From NCBI RefSeq assembly GCF_001591585.1, contig NZ_BCVE01000026.1, forward strand, positions 1 through 60,934: a stretch of 60,934 nucleotides of DNA, given 5' to 3'. Within the stretch, counting starts at the first letter, position 1. Every line of letters begins with the position of its first letter. Source of the DNA: Niallia circulans NBRC 13626. GTDB taxonomy: Bacteria; Bacillota; Bacilli; Bacillales; Cytobacillaceae. A program made the translations under genes and the position numbers. Shown here piece by piece: positions 15,277 to 24,924 of this stretch. The notes under the pieces were generated by a model, which did not search any database, had not been told where the DNA came from, and worked only from the letters and a program-made list of their open reading frames with translations.

Positions 15277-17589
15277 TTACCTACGCCCCTTCCTGCGTTT
15301 TGCTTGTTGTTCTAGGCGGTGTAATTCCCTCGCCATTGTAAGCGCATCTTGCTCGCCATTTATGTTAAACGTAGCGCCGTCGAACATTCGCTCGAAGTTT
15401 ACAATCGATTCTGACTGCACTTGTTCTGACGGATTAACCGTCGCAAATCCACTTACACTGCCAGTCGGTGTATCATACGCTAAGGTAGCGCTCATAGCTT
15501 CCGGCATTATAGCTTTCGACATCTCTTTCGTTGCCGCTATAACCGTCTTGATATTTCCGGTGATACCGTCGGCAACACCTGCCGGAATCCAACGTCCAAC
15601 GTCTTTTTTCATAACTTTCGATGGTGAATTAATATCGAAGAAGGAAGTAAAGCCGTCTTTTATCTTTTCACCGATATTTGATACCGCATTTTTAACCGAC
15701 CTAACCATCGATGAAATACCATTTATTAATCCGCCAATGATATCTGCCCCGATTTGGTACAAATCAATGCCTTCGAAATATCCAACGATGTTATTCCAAA
15801 TCTCTTTCGCGGTGGACTTAATTGTTTCCCAAGCGCCTTTCCAGTCTCCTTGTATCAACTTCATCACCGTTTGTATAATACCGAGCACTAAGCTAATCGC
15901 CGTACTCACGACAGATTTTATCGTAGCCCATGCGATTTTAATAATACCTACAATTAACGGCCAAGCGACTTGGAAAACACCTTTAATTACGCCCATAACT
16001 GTTTTGATAATTTCGACTACAATCCCGAATGCTGTAGTAACGATAATCATAATCGCTTTCCCATTTTCGTCCCAAAACGCTTTTATCTTCGCAAGTTGCT
16101 GCGATATAAACTCGCTGATGTCGGCCATAACGAACTGAACAACACCTTTGATATATTCAAGCGCTATAAAGAATGCGTTCTTTATCCATGCCCACGCCGC
16201 ATCTACCATGTCACGAAACCATTCAACTTTTTGGTATGCAATTACAAAAGCTGCCCCAAGCGCAATAACTCCTAAAACTATCCCCGCTACAACTCCTATT
16301 GTAGTAAGAATAGCTGCAGAAGTTGTTCCGAGAGCAATTGCAAGTGATCCTAGTCCACTCGAGACTAAACCTACAAAACCTAGTAATAATCCGAAACCTG
16401 AAATAAGTAGAGATATTCCACCAATAATCGCGGTTATTATCACAAGTGTTTTCTTCATACCTTCCGGCATTTTATTAAACCAATTAAGCAATTTCGAAAG
16501 CCATACCGCTACGGTCTGAACAGCTGGCGCTAATTGGTCACCGATTGAAATAACAAGCGACTCAATCGCGCCACTCATTTCCTCTAATGCGCCACCTATA
16601 CCCGCTTTCATCTGATCCGCTGCTTTTTTCGATGCACCTTCGCTACCTTCTAACGATGCCGTCATTTCGTCGATTTTTTTCGGTCCAGCTTCCATCAAAG
16701 CTAAAAAGCCGGATACCGCTTCGGTTCCGACTAACGCAGCAAGATTGGCTGCTTTCTGTGTGTCTGTCATGCCTTCCATAGATTTCGATATATTATCAAC
16801 TAATCCTGATAAACCTACGAAATTACCTTTTGCATCTGTTATTGCAATCCCCATTGATTCCATCATCTTCGAGTTCTTCTCCGACGGATTTAATAGCGCC
16901 AACATTGACGCACGAAGCGCTGTTCCGGCGTTCTCGCCTTTTAAACCAGCATTCGTCATTAAACCGATTGCCGCAGATAATTCTTCCATCGAAACTCCTA
17001 ACGCTGCGGCTGGCGCACCAGCATATTTAAACGCATATTGCATATCTTCGATTCCTGCTGCCGTTGAGTTCGCTGACTCCGCTAACACGTCCGCAACTCG
17101 ACTAGCCTCACTCGCTTCTAATCCCCATATGTTTAACGCCGAAGATACAGTATCAGATGTCATCGCTAAGTCTTCACCGGATGCCTCCGCTGCGGATATT
17201 ACGCCAGGCATTGCGGCGATTACTTGATTAGCGTCGAATCCTTTGGCGGCAAGTTCTGTCATTGCGATTGCCACTTCGCTCGCACTTTTCGATGTATTGG
17301 CGCCGAGTTCAATTGCCGACTGTTTCATAGCGTCAAATTCTGCCGTGTTAGCACCCGCAATTGCGCCAGCTTTACGCATCGCAGAATCAAAATCTGCCGA
17401 CTGCTTAACTGCAAAACCTAACCCTGCACCGATACTTAGCCCGACCGAACCAAAACCTTTCGCGATATCAGCACCTAATTGTTGCGTTCGAGAACCAAAA
17501 TCGGAAAGTGTATTGTTTGCACTTCGGAGATTATTCGTCAAGTTTGATATATTTGCACCTAACTCAACGATAATACTATGGTCTGCCAT
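15277..17589 (-). CDS. tape measure protein
   Basis: 770 residues. A PhageMin_Tail core lies at about 60-300 (AMTELAAKGFDANQV, GTALRASMLALLNPS). A hydrophobic stretch with several membrane-like helices covers about 385-470, and Ala/Ile-rich helical repeats follow. This protein sets tail length; at about 0.15 nm per residue it predicts a tail near 115 nm, an estimate only. It overlaps the tail chaperone ORF by 14 nt and is followed by Dit. Confidence 0.9.
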   Translation of the reverse strand: MADHSIIVELGANISNLTNNLRSANNTLSDFGSRTQQLGADIAKGFGSVGLSIGAGLGFAVKQSADFDSAMRKAGAIAGANTAEFDAMKQSAIELGANTSKSASEVAIAMTELAAKGFDANQVIAAMPGVISAAEASGEDLAMTSDTVSSALNIWGLEASEASRVADVLAESANSTAAGIEDMQYAFKYAGAPAAALGVSMEELSAAIGLMTNAGLKGENAGTALRASMLALLNPSEKNSKMMESMGIAITDAKGNFVGLSGLVDNISKSMEGMTDTQKAANLAALVGTEAVSGFLALMEAGPKKIDEMTASLEGSEGASKKAADQMKAGIGGALEEMSGAIESLVISIGDQLAPAVQTVAVWLSKLLNWFNKMPEGMKKTLVIITAIIGGISLLISGFGLLLGFVGLVSSGLGSLAIALGTTSAAILTTIGVVAGIVLGVIALGAAFVIAYQKVEWFRDMVDAAWAWIKNAFFIALEYIKGVVQFVMADISEFISQQLAKIKAFWDENGKAIMIIVTTAFGIVVEIIKTVMGVIKGVFQVAWPLIVGIIKIAWATIKSVVSTAISLVLGIIQTVMKLIQGDWKGAWETIKSTAKEIWNNIVGYFEGIDLYQIGADIIGGLINGISSMVRSVKNAVSNIGEKIKDGFTSFFDINSPSKVMKKDVGRWIPAGVADGITGNIKTVIAATKEMSKAIMPEAMSATLAYDTPTGSVSGFATVNPSEQVQSESIVNFERMFDGATFNINGEQDALTMARELHRLEQQAKRRKGRR

Positions 17590-17866
17590 TCGCTTCCTCC
17601 TTTCCGCTAAACTGCTCGAATTGGGATAACCATTCCGATGCGTGTTTCGCTTTTTCTATGCCTTCTTGGAGTTCTGCTTCCGCTTTTTCGTCTGCTGGCC
17701 GTTTGAATAAGTCGGTTGCTTTAATTGACTTTTTCGCATTCTGCGCCTTTAGATTCATGATTGCAAAATGAGATTGGCGTTCATATTCGTCATACTTTCG
17801 TTCCATTTGCGCACCTAATAGCAACCGAAATTCTTTTGGCGTTAAGTCGTAAACTTGTTCGGGCAA
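17576..17866 (-). CDS. tail assembly chaperone, T part
   Basis: 96 residues from a TTG start (VYDLTPKEFRLLLGAQMERK). The frame is open well upstream of this TTG, through a segment reading ILSDGWRYLQLLPE, and overlaps the end of the G gene. In most siphophages this second chaperone is made by ribosomal frameshifting from G. Here it lies in the -1 frame of G, but no classical slippery heptamer is obvious before the G stop, so independent initiation is possible. Confidence 0.7.
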   Translation of the reverse strand: MPEQVYDLTPKEFRLLLGAQMERKYDEYERQSHFAIMNLKAQNAKKSIKATDLFKRPADEKAEAELQEGIEKAKHASEWLSQFEQFSGKEEANGRP

Positions 17867-17904
17867 AAGTTGTAAGTATCGCCAACCGTCCGAAAGGATT
17901 TTAT

Positions 17905-18270
17905 CTATCCTAAAATCTCTTTCATCATCTCGAACGTTTTCGGATCTTTCTTCGCTAATTTCGCCACGGTTTTCTTGAAGAAAAAACTTTCCACAACCAC
18001 CTCGTTAGATATTTTCAAAATTGCATCCATATCGAGTTGCTCTGATTCGAATGCTTTTTCGATTGCTTCTTCAATTTTTTTTAGCGAGAAGTTTTCGCCA
18101 GTATGAAATAATCCTGCATGGACGATGTTTGCGAATGTATCTAAATCGCCAGTCATTGCTCGCCCGATGAGTTCAAGCGCTCCGCCATCGTACAAACTTC
18201 CTAAATGTCTAACACTAGCGAATGTAAGTTTTACTTCATACTCTTTCCCTTCTACTTCAAAACGTGCCAT
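17905..18270 (-). CDS. tail assembly chaperone, G part
   Basis: 121 residues starting MARFEVEGKEYEVKLTF, typical of the phage tail assembly chaperone family. It would coat the tape measure protein before tube assembly. It lies between the tail tube gene and the T frame. It ends at a TAG within the overlap where a -1 shift would extend it into the T part. Confidence 0.8.
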   Translation of the reverse strand: MARFEVEGKEYEVKLTFASVRHLGSLYDGGALELIGRAMTGDLDTFANIVHAGLFHTGENFSLKKIEEAIEKAFESEQLDMDAILKISNEVVVESFFFKKTVAKLAKKDPKTFEMMKEILG

Positions 18271-18314
18271 CTATATCATCCTCTCGGTAATTTTCGAAAT
18301 TAAAAAAGAGCGCG

Positions 18315-18749
18315 TTATTGCGCTCCTTCCGGTATTGTCGTTAACGTTTCCTCAGTAACTTCTCCATTTAATGTTCCGCTTAGTGAATACGTTGCAAAAT
18401 CACTTGTTCCAAACGATCTCTCGAATGATGAAATCATATACATTCCCCATTCCGCTTTTTTCGTTCTCGTATCCACTTCGTAAATCTTAACGAATTCTTT
18501 AGCTCTTATTGCTTTCTTAATATACGTAATAAACGGGTCTCCTTCTGAAATAACTCCTTCCAAAGAAACCTCTTCCGTTATTTTTGCGTAATCCGATCCC
18601 GATTTATCTTTTGTGTCTAAATCAATTGAATCGGCAGAGATATTGGTAGACCCCGCAGTTTGGTTGAATGGTCTATGCAACGTTTCTTCGGACGTTTCTC
18701 CTGGTATCGCTACTACAAAAAGGATCTCTTCGCCTTTATATTCGATCAC
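18315..18749 (-). CDS. major tail protein (TP901-1 family)
   Basis: 144 residues, mostly beta, with the family features GSTNISADSIDLDTKDKSG and SFGTSDFATYSLSGTL. It polymerises as the tail tube. Stop/start contact with the tail terminator gene upstream and the chaperone genes downstream give the standard siphophage order. Confidence 0.85.
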   Translation of the reverse strand: MIEYKGEEILFVVAIPGETSEETLHRPFNQTAGSTNISADSIDLDTKDKSGSDYAKITEEVSLEGVISEGDPFITYIKKAIRAKEFVKIYEVDTRTKKAEWGMYMISSFERSFGTSDFATYSLSGTLNGEVTEETLTTIPEGAQ

Positions 18750-19183
18750 TAATAACTCCCCCTATTTTTCGTTAGTTCCACCGATATATCGAAATACATG
18801 TGGTGGTATTGCGTTGTGTTACTAATGTCATCCGCTGGTATTGGCGTTTCTGTGGCTACGTCAACATAAAAAGAACCGATAGTTTGCGATGGAACTGTCA
18901 CAGTGACTAACGGTATCTCGTCGAATAAAAATATTTCTTTTACGGCGTCTTGTAATTTCGCACGCTCACTCGAACTACTCGCAAATAAACCAACTTGAAA
19001 TCGGTACGTTGTCGCCATAGTTTCGCGCAACTTCGCAACTTGCGTTATATTATTCTGCAATTGTTCTATCGTAAGAAACGGCTTAGTCTTCGGCAACTCA
19101 ACCCCATCGAACACCCATACGCAGTTCATTCCGGTTTTATTCGCAAGCCAAGTACGAATAGAGTGCTGCAGTTCTATCTGCAT
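18749..19183 (-). CDS. tail terminator-like protein
   Basis: 144 residues. Position between the gp10-like neck protein and the tube protein, size and sequence (KPFLTIEQLQNNITQVAKLR, YRFQVGLFA) fit the tail terminator/minor capsid family that caps the tube on the head side. Confidence 0.75.
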   Translation of the reverse strand: MQIELQHSIRTWLANKTGMNCVWVFDGVELPKTKPFLTIEQLQNNITQVAKLRETMATTYRFQVGLFASSSSERAKLQDAVKEIFLFDEIPLVTVTVPSQTIGSFYVDVATETPIPADDISNTTQYHHMYFDISVELTKNRGSY

Positions 19184-19187
19184 GTCA

Positions 19188-19529
19188 TCACCTTCCTAAA
19201 TCGCGAACGTATCCGAGTATTTTTTCGCGGTAAGGTTCTTCGTTATTCCAAACTGATTTACGGATAAATGCCTTCTTCGTCTTATTCTCGTATTCTTGTT
19301 TTCGTGCATAATCAACGTTCGATCCATACTGCCAATGAGTTTCATCTATTTGTTCCGGACTAGCAACGATAGAGTTTCGCAATATACCATCTTTGACTGG
19401 CGCCATTTCCGCAGCTTCATTTGCAGCTTTGCGCGTATATGCTTCTGTCGTGTTTGCGACATCCCGTACTAAATCGTCATATTCCAACGAAGACAACACT
19501 CGGTTTAATCCTTGGATGCGAATAGTCAT
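19188..19529 (-). CDS. HK97 gp10-like neck protein
   Basis: 113 residues with the HK97 gp10 pattern (AAEMAPVKDGILRNSI, YGSNVDYARKQEY). It belongs to the head-tail connection. ATG 19529 is chosen because GGAGG precedes it; the frame also offers a GTG six bases upstream. It overlaps the head-closure gene by 4 nt. Confidence 0.8.
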   Translation of the reverse strand: MTIRIQGLNRVLSSLEYDDLVRDVANTTEAYTRKAANEAAEMAPVKDGILRNSIVASPEQIDETHWQYGSNVDYARKQEYENKTKKAFIRKSVWNNEEPYREKILGYVRDLGR

Positions 19530-19924
19530 GACCACTTCCTCCCTAAAAACTCGATTCGATTCCGTTTGCCAATCCCTTTCTTATCGCTCGCTAATATTTC
19601 ATAGTCAACTCCGTCATATTTTACAAGCGTAATAGTTTTCGCTACGTCTTCGATTAAATCGATGTTCACCGAAAACCAAATGTCACCTGTTTCAATTAGT
19701 ATTCCGTTTATTAGTTCACGTTCACTATTCGCTGAAGCAGTCGAAGATATTTCCGTCACAACTGACGGCACAATTCGTTCGCCAGGTACTTCGCCAATTG
19801 GCTCGTTTGTGATTGGATCGTATGAAACTTCACCGGCATAATAAACGGTTATATCATGCGTACGTTTGGCGGTTATTTCCGCCCGGTTTTGCTTCATAAA
19901 TTCGATATCAGCATCCGTTAGCAT
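19526..19924 (-). CDS. head closure protein
   Basis: 132 residues. The start with KQNRAEITAKRTHDITVYYA and the end with KKGIGKRNRIEFLGRKW are typical of phage head-tail joining/closure proteins. Its place between connector and gp10-like genes agrees. Confidence 0.7.
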   Translation of the reverse strand: MLTDADIEFMKQNRAEITAKRTHDITVYYAGEVSYDPITNEPIGEVPGERIVPSVVTEISSTASANSERELINGILIETGDIWFSVNIDLIEDVAKTITLVKYDGVDYEILASDKKGIGKRNRIEFLGRKWS

Positions 19925-19925
19925 C

Positions 19926-20714
19926 TTATAACCACCTTTCGTTTAGTACGTACGTTAAGAATCCGGTGCAATTCGGATGAGGATTATAAATCTCGCTTGC
20001 TGTTGGCGGATATATTCCAGGACCCATTCCGTAAGAATCTGCCTTTTCGAGAATTGTACAACGGTGATTAGGTCGGTCTGCTTTACCGTGGTGTACTCGC
20101 ATCGCCTTGACTACTTTGCTTTGTTGCGCCGAATATGCCGCTGCGGTACGAAATGCCGTATTGCCTTCCGTCACAACCAATCGCTTAATTTTCCACGTTT
20201 CGTTTTCGTAAACTTTTCTAACCGCCGCAATCATCGTTGTAACAGCCTCGCCGCGAATGACGCCCGAGCGAATTGTTTTCGATAGTTCCTCGCGTTGGTC
20301 GCCCGCTAACTGCCAAACGCGATCGGAAAGAACAAGACCGTCCTCTCCGAAGCGATTGACTACATAGCGAAATACATTTGCGTTTACTTTATCGAAGGAA
20401 ATTCCGTCGGCAATAATCGAAGCAGCGATGCCGTCCGTTAAAGCCGACGCCGATTCCTTAATGATCGATTCCAGCGCGTTCATGCCGTTCTTGCGGACCG
20501 CTTTTTCAATCGTTTCTAATTCGCGTAATAATGCGTTTAAACGCTGTCGTTTAATTATTCCGTCGCTATCTGCATATTCCGCTAATTTTTCGACTAACTC
20601 GGCCCGTACGCGATTAATTTCCGCAACTGCAAAGCGTTGCTGCTTGGCGTTAAGTTTAATATATTTATCGGAAAGACTTTCGAGCAGCTTGTCGAGTTTC
20701 TCTTGGTTCGTCAT
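19926..20714 (-). CDS. Mu F-like minor head protein
   Basis: 262 residues. A helical N-terminal half is followed by a Mu gpF domain (VVTEGNTAFRTAAAYSA, then HHGKADRPNHRCTILE and NPHPNCTGFLTYVL, with the conserved His/Cys residues). These proteins are packaged inside or at the portal of many phages. Usually the gene follows the portal directly; here it lies after the capsid and the first connector, an uncommon order. Confidence 0.8.
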   Translation of the reverse strand: MTNQEKLDKLLESLSDKYIKLNAKQQRFAVAEINRVRAELVEKLAEYADSDGIIKRQRLNALLRELETIEKAVRKNGMNALESIIKESASALTDGIAASIIADGISFDKVNANVFRYVVNRFGEDGLVLSDRVWQLAGDQREELSKTIRSGVIRGEAVTTMIAAVRKVYENETWKIKRLVVTEGNTAFRTAAAYSAQQSKVVKAMRVHHGKADRPNHRCTILEKADSYGMGPGIYPPTASEIYNPHPNCTGFLTYVLNERWL

Positions 20715-21082
20715 AAACGATCAACTCGCTTTAAATGGCGGAAATTTGAACCGCCTGTAACTGCCTTTTTCTGCTCATATTGCGAACGTAAGTCCGACGC
20801 TAATTTGCGATACTGTTCCGATATCTTAGTTTTATCGACTTGTTCTTCACCGTCACGATATGAGAAGTAGTGCGCAGTTGCTAAAGCGATTTGTCCAGCG
20901 CCTTCCGCTTGTGCATAAAGTAAAATTAACGAGTCCTTTTCGGAAGGGATGTTATCCGACGTTTTATAGCCGTGCTCCAATAACGCCTCTTCCGTCCAAT
21001 CAGTCGCGTCGGTAATTGTTATATTAGGTACGCCTTTGAAACGTTTGAATAAACGTTCTGAAAGCTCGGTTAAATTCGCCAT
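20711..21082 (-). CDS. head-tail connector (gp6-like adaptor)
   Basis: 123 residues, largely helical, with a short segment naming a DNA-packaging adaptor of the HK97 gp6/SPP1 gp15 kind (ILLYAQAEGAGQIALATAHY). It lies after the capsid gene and overlaps the Mu F-like gene by 4 nt, as expected for the first ring under the portal. Confidence 0.7.
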   Translation of the reverse strand: MANLTELSERLFKRFKGVPNITITDATDWTEEALLEHGYKTSDNIPSEKDSLILLYAQAEGAGQIALATAHYFSYRDGEEQVDKTKISEQYRKLASDLRSQYEQKKAVTGGSNFRHLKRVDRL

Positions 21083-21094
21083 GATTACGTCCTC

Positions 21095-21280
21095 CTATTC
21101 CGTTTTTTTGCGTCTTCTTGTCGCTGGCTTTTTCGGTTCTTCCTCCGGATCTTTTTCTTGCGGAAGAATTTCGACGTACTTTATAGCTGCGAGGTGTTTC
21201 GCTGATTGTTCGTCAATTTCGATAATAGAACCGGTAGTGCTCCCATCCACTACCGCGTTCAGTACTTTCACTTTTACCAT
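21095..21280 (-). CDS. small structural-region protein, 61 aa
   Basis: A short beta domain (MVKVKVLNAVVDGSTTGSI) followed by an acidic-basic tail ending RRRKKTE. Proteins of this kind often sit between capsid and connector genes in Bacillus phages. The role is unknown. Confidence 0.65.
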   Translation of the reverse strand: MVKVKVLNAVVDGSTTGSIIEIDEQSAKHLAAIKYVEILPQEKDPEEEPKKPATRRRKKTE

Positions 21281-22296
21281 TACGCAGTATATACGTCTGC
21301 GTGGAAGATTAAGGACGGTTTTTCCAGCGCTGGGAACCCGGCAGCAACCGCACGTAAAATTGATTGAATTGGCTCGTCTTTGTCCTTCGCTTCAAGCACG
21401 ATACCTGGTTGGAAATCGTTCTCTACGGTTGGACCTAGTAAAAATTCGCCAATACCTTCGGACAGCATTACGATTCTGTTAGCAGGCATAAATTCGATAA
21501 CTTCGTCGTTTCCTGTGTAAATATCTTTTACCGTAACTTTGCGATCAGTAACAACTTGAACTGGTGGTAATCCAAATCCACCTAATACTTCGTTTAGTTC
21601 CGCTTGACTTACTCGAGTAGAACCGACCGGGCGACCTGCTTCTGTAACGATAATCTTATTCGTTAGCAATTTCGCTTGCGCTTCGCGACTCATTAAAATA
21701 ACAGACGGCGATTGACCATTAGTTGCTTCGTAAGTGGCTACGAATCCAAGTAAGTCTGCAATTACATCGCGATCTGCTTCGTTCCAATCTGCACCTGCTG
21801 TTAACGCAACCTTATGCTCGGCTGGCACTCCGAAATCAACGGAAACTTTAACACCATTTTTGTTATATGCGAAGTTACCTTTCGTTAGTGCTTCCATTTT
21901 AATAACGTCGATACGTCGTTGGATTGCGTTAACAAGGTCAACACCTTTAAGCGTTAACTTATCAACCATTGCAGCATGCTCGCCATCATTACGCGCTTGA
22001 TGTAACGCAAGTAATTCCTCTTCCGTAGCGATATATTTTAAACCCATTTTCGCGATTTCGCCCATTTTAGAAGCAACTGCGTCACGGTCAACAACTGGTG
22101 GCTCTGAACCGTAACCAATCATTGCGCCAATATATTTATTCGTTTTGATAATGTCGTATGAGAAAGTATTTGAGTACGTATTAGCATTCGGTAAGAAACG
22201 ATCTCCTAACGTTGGAACTGCGTCTTGAACGGATGCATCAACAAGTCCGCGAAGTGATGGTTTTTGAAATTCTTTTAAGTGTGTAATACCTGCCAT
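21280..22296 (-). CDS. major capsid protein (lambda gpE family)
   Basis: 338 residues, close to lambda gpE in size, with family features including FQKPSLRGLVDASVQDAVP, IGYGSEPPVVDRD and EFMPANRIVMLSEG. It forms the shell. It follows a decoration protein and a scaffold gene in the normal order and is separated from them by good ribosome sites. Confidence 0.9.
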   Translation of the reverse strand: MAGITHLKEFQKPSLRGLVDASVQDAVPTLGDRFLPNANTYSNTFSYDIIKTNKYIGAMIGYGSEPPVVDRDAVASKMGEIAKMGLKYIATEEELLALHQARNDGEHAAMVDKLTLKGVDLVNAIQRRIDVIKMEALTKGNFAYNKNGVKVSVDFGVPAEHKVALTAGADWNEADRDVIADLLGFVATYEATNGQSPSVILMSREAQAKLLTNKIIVTEAGRPVGSTRVSQAELNEVLGGFGLPPVQVVTDRKVTVKDIYTGNDEVIEFMPANRIVMLSEGIGEFLLGPTVENDFQPGIVLEAKDKDEPIQSILRAVAAGFPALEKPSLIFHADVYTA

Positions 22297-22335
22297 TATT
22301 ATTTCCTCCTAAAATTGAGTAGTTTTATTTGCTAA

Positions 22336-22695
22336 TTAAATGTGTTTTACAAAACGGATATTAGGTACTTCTGCTTTAAATGCGTCTGTTGCCCCAACTA
22401 ATTTAGCGTCATAAACAGAACCTCTAACAATAACTTCACCAACAATTGCGTCGTAAGTTGTTGCGTCTGCGTCGACATTAAGAATGCCAAAATCATCGTA
22501 ATTAGCAACGTCTGCATCTACGAATTTTACCCATTTACCTGTTGAAGTTTCACGAGCAATTGCCTGACCTACTGCAAGAGCACCTTGCCCCGCTTTAAGG
22601 GTTACGCCAGCCTCAACGAATTGAAAATGTTCGGAAGCTAGAATGTTTTTTCCGCCTTTGAATGACGTTTGAGAAGTTTGTAAGTTGTATGCCAT
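22336..22695 (-). CDS. head decoration protein
   Basis: 119 residues, all beta, matching the lambda gpD/HDPD decoration family (ALAVGQAIARETSTGKW, IVRGSVYDAKL). It trimerises on the expanded capsid surface and stabilises it. Located between scaffold and capsid genes. Confidence 0.8.
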   Translation of the reverse strand: MAYNLQTSQTSFKGGKNILASEHFQFVEAGVTLKAGQGALAVGQAIARETSTGKWVKFVDADVANYDDFGILNVDADATTYDAIVGEVIVRGSVYDAKLVGATDAFKAEVPNIRFVKHI

Positions 22696-22719
22696 TTCGG
22701 TTTTCCTCCTAGTATTGTT

Positions 22720-23289
22720 TTATCGGCGAATTTTTCCCGCCGCTTTTAATCGTTCGTAAAGTGAACGTCCTTCTTCCGCTGGGTCTTTCGCTGGTGGTTG
22801 TTGCCTTTGCGGATTACTAACGCTAGGGTCAACGCCACCGAATTTCGGCGGAATGTCTTGCTTTAATTCTTCGAGTGATGCTTTTATTGCATCTTCGTCG
22901 GCGCCAACAATATATTTGCGTACGCGTTCTAATTGCTCGCCAGTGTAGCCGGCATTAACGAGCAAATTAGTTTTGAGGGATTCGATCTTACTTTGCTCCG
23001 CCTCTTTGCGGATTTGTTCGAGTTCTTGTTTCGTAGTCTCATATAGAGACTTGAACTCATTTTGCTCTTCTAACTTCCTACGTTCTGCTTCTTGTTTTGC
23101 TGTTTCTAATTCGGCTAACTTACGTTTTAATTCGTTAGCTTCATCGACCTTCTGCTTAAAGCGATCGTAAGGAATTTTGTTGTCGACTTCGTTTGTATCG
23201 GGTTTTTGCGCCTCCGCAGGCTGATCGTCGACTATATCTTCGGAAAAGTGTTGTAAATTTAGTTTTAATAACTTAATTGGTTGTTTCAT
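22720..23289 (-). CDS. scaffold protein
   Basis: 189 residues dominated by a charged coiled coil (about 40-105) and a basic C-terminus (LYERLKAAGKIRR), typical of phage minor structural GP20/scaffold proteins that guide capsid assembly and leave before packaging. It sits directly between portal and decoration genes. Confidence 0.8.
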   Translation of the reverse strand: MKQPIKLLKLNLQHFSEDIVDDQPAEAQKPDTNEVDNKIPYDRFKQKVDEANELKRKLAELETAKQEAERRKLEEQNEFKSLYETTKQELEQIRKEAEQSKIESLKTNLLVNAGYTGEQLERVRKYIVGADEDAIKASLEELKQDIPPKFGGVDPSVSNPQRQQPPAKDPAEEGRSLYERLKAAGKIRR

Positions 23290-23334
23290 AATAACCTCCG
23301 CTTAACGTCTCTCGGACGAGAATTTGACGTCAGT

Positions 23335-24903
23335 TTATATCGACGTATCGTCACCGGTCGAATTTACTTCACTATACGGGTCTTCTGAAATTCTTCGCTG
23401 TACAGATTCGTTATTTACTTCTTGTTTCTTGGCGTTTACATTCTCAACCCCTAGGCGATTCATTGCACCCGCGATTGACTCGAATCCTGCGCTAGTTTCT
23501 AAAGTTAGTAACTCGACAAGTTCTTTTCGATTGTCCGGTAACGGCAATACGAATTTAATTTCGTTCTCATAGTCCGTTCCGATAGATTTAACGACTTCAC
23601 GGTCGTAACCGAATTTCGAACGATCAGTACGAGCCTGCAAATATCGAATAGTCTTTTCGTGCAATTCTTCCAATCGAGGACCCCAAGACAACCAGTGTTC
23701 TTCCGTTTCTTGAATAATCTCTTGAAATAAAACATGCAGTGCATCCGCGTTTAATCCCCCGAAGTTTAACTCTTGCGGAACAATTTGCGGAAGTGATGTT
23801 ATCTCATGCAAAGCTGACTTAACGCGTGAATATTGATCCTTAAACGCTTCTTTCCACCGAAATCCGCCTTCGATTTTCTTGATATCCGGTGTAGCACCTT
23901 CTATCGATCCTTTTGCTTCGACTGCTCCACCCGGCTCAATACGAACCTTATCGATTGTACCCTCCGGAACATTTAAGAACGCCGTCATAGAAAACATTTC
24001 GAATTTAAGCGAATCTATTGCGTCTTCGTTCATTTTGTTAAGTACGTCCGTTTGCTCTTTCATATCATCGATTTCCGTGCTATCCGCTACTTCTCCGCTT
24101 AAATCAGATACCGGAAACAAAACGACAGGAATGAAATCAAGTTCCATCGATTGCTTTTTCGTAATTGTTTTCTGCAATGTCAAATCGGTCGTATATATAC
24201 CTTCTTCGAGATAACAGACACCATTTTCGATACTGAACGTTTGTTTTTGAATTACTTCGATATCCTTAATCGTCTTAAACGTGACGAAGTGTACTGCGAT
24301 TAATTCTTCGAAATCATCATCGGAATAAACAGGAATAATTTCCGTATCGGGGCGAAACACCCACTTTATTTTTCCAGTATTCGGATTGAACATGATTTTA
24401 CAGCCAACTCTACCGGCGATTAAACGGTCACGAGCAGCTTGTAGTAACTTTTCGCGCATTTTATTTTCGCGCCAAATCTGATACAACAATCGTTCATAGT
24501 TTTCCGCTCGGTCATTTTCGCTTTTTTGCGCTTCACTAGGCGTATATTCCGGTTTAACCGCGTCGATAATGCTGTCGATTTGTTTAGGCGATACGGAAAT
24601 TCCGTGCTGACCACCCATTTGCCATCGTGCTTTACGCTTAATGAACGACTTAAAATAATTCGTGGCGTAGCGTGTTGGGTCATAATCGAGTCCTGGCGGT
24701 CTTTCCAATTCGGACGCCTTAACGAGTTGTCCTGTCCTTGGATCAACGTGCTGCTTTCCTTCGTAGTATTCATAGTTTCTTATTTGTCGTTGCATGCGCT
24801 CAACTGTCGCTTTACCTAGTGCTTGTTGATACGGCGAGAATAATAATTCGTCCATATCCGGCGCGGACATTAAGTTATAATCCGCTAGAACATTAAATGG
24901 CAT
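23335..24903 (-). CDS. portal protein (SPP1 gp6 family)
   Basis: 522 residues, close to SPP1 gp6 (503). Family features include RIEPGGAVEAKGSIEGATP and QIVPQELNFGGLNADALHV near the C-terminal half. It forms the dodecameric channel for DNA entry and recruits the terminase. It follows the large terminase by 21 bp. Confidence 0.9.
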   Translation of the reverse strand: MPFNVLADYNLMSAPDMDELLFSPYQQALGKATVERMQRQIRNYEYYEGKQHVDPRTGQLVKASELERPPGLDYDPTRYATNYFKSFIKRKARWQMGGQHGISVSPKQIDSIIDAVKPEYTPSEAQKSENDRAENYERLLYQIWRENKMREKLLQAARDRLIAGRVGCKIMFNPNTGKIKWVFRPDTEIIPVYSDDDFEELIAVHFVTFKTIKDIEVIQKQTFSIENGVCYLEEGIYTTDLTLQKTITKKQSMELDFIPVVLFPVSDLSGEVADSTEIDDMKEQTDVLNKMNEDAIDSLKFEMFSMTAFLNVPEGTIDKVRIEPGGAVEAKGSIEGATPDIKKIEGGFRWKEAFKDQYSRVKSALHEITSLPQIVPQELNFGGLNADALHVLFQEIIQETEEHWLSWGPRLEELHEKTIRYLQARTDRSKFGYDREVVKSIGTDYENEIKFVLPLPDNRKELVELLTLETSAGFESIAGAMNRLGVENVNAKKQEVNNESVQRRISEDPYSEVNSTGDDTSI

Positions 24904-24924
24904 TTAAACGCCTCCTTTCGCTTG

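Noticed and set aside
16748-17227. Long ORFs opposite the tape measure gene
   Set aside because: Shadows of a repetitive Ala-rich gene; no ribosome sites and no recognisable domains.
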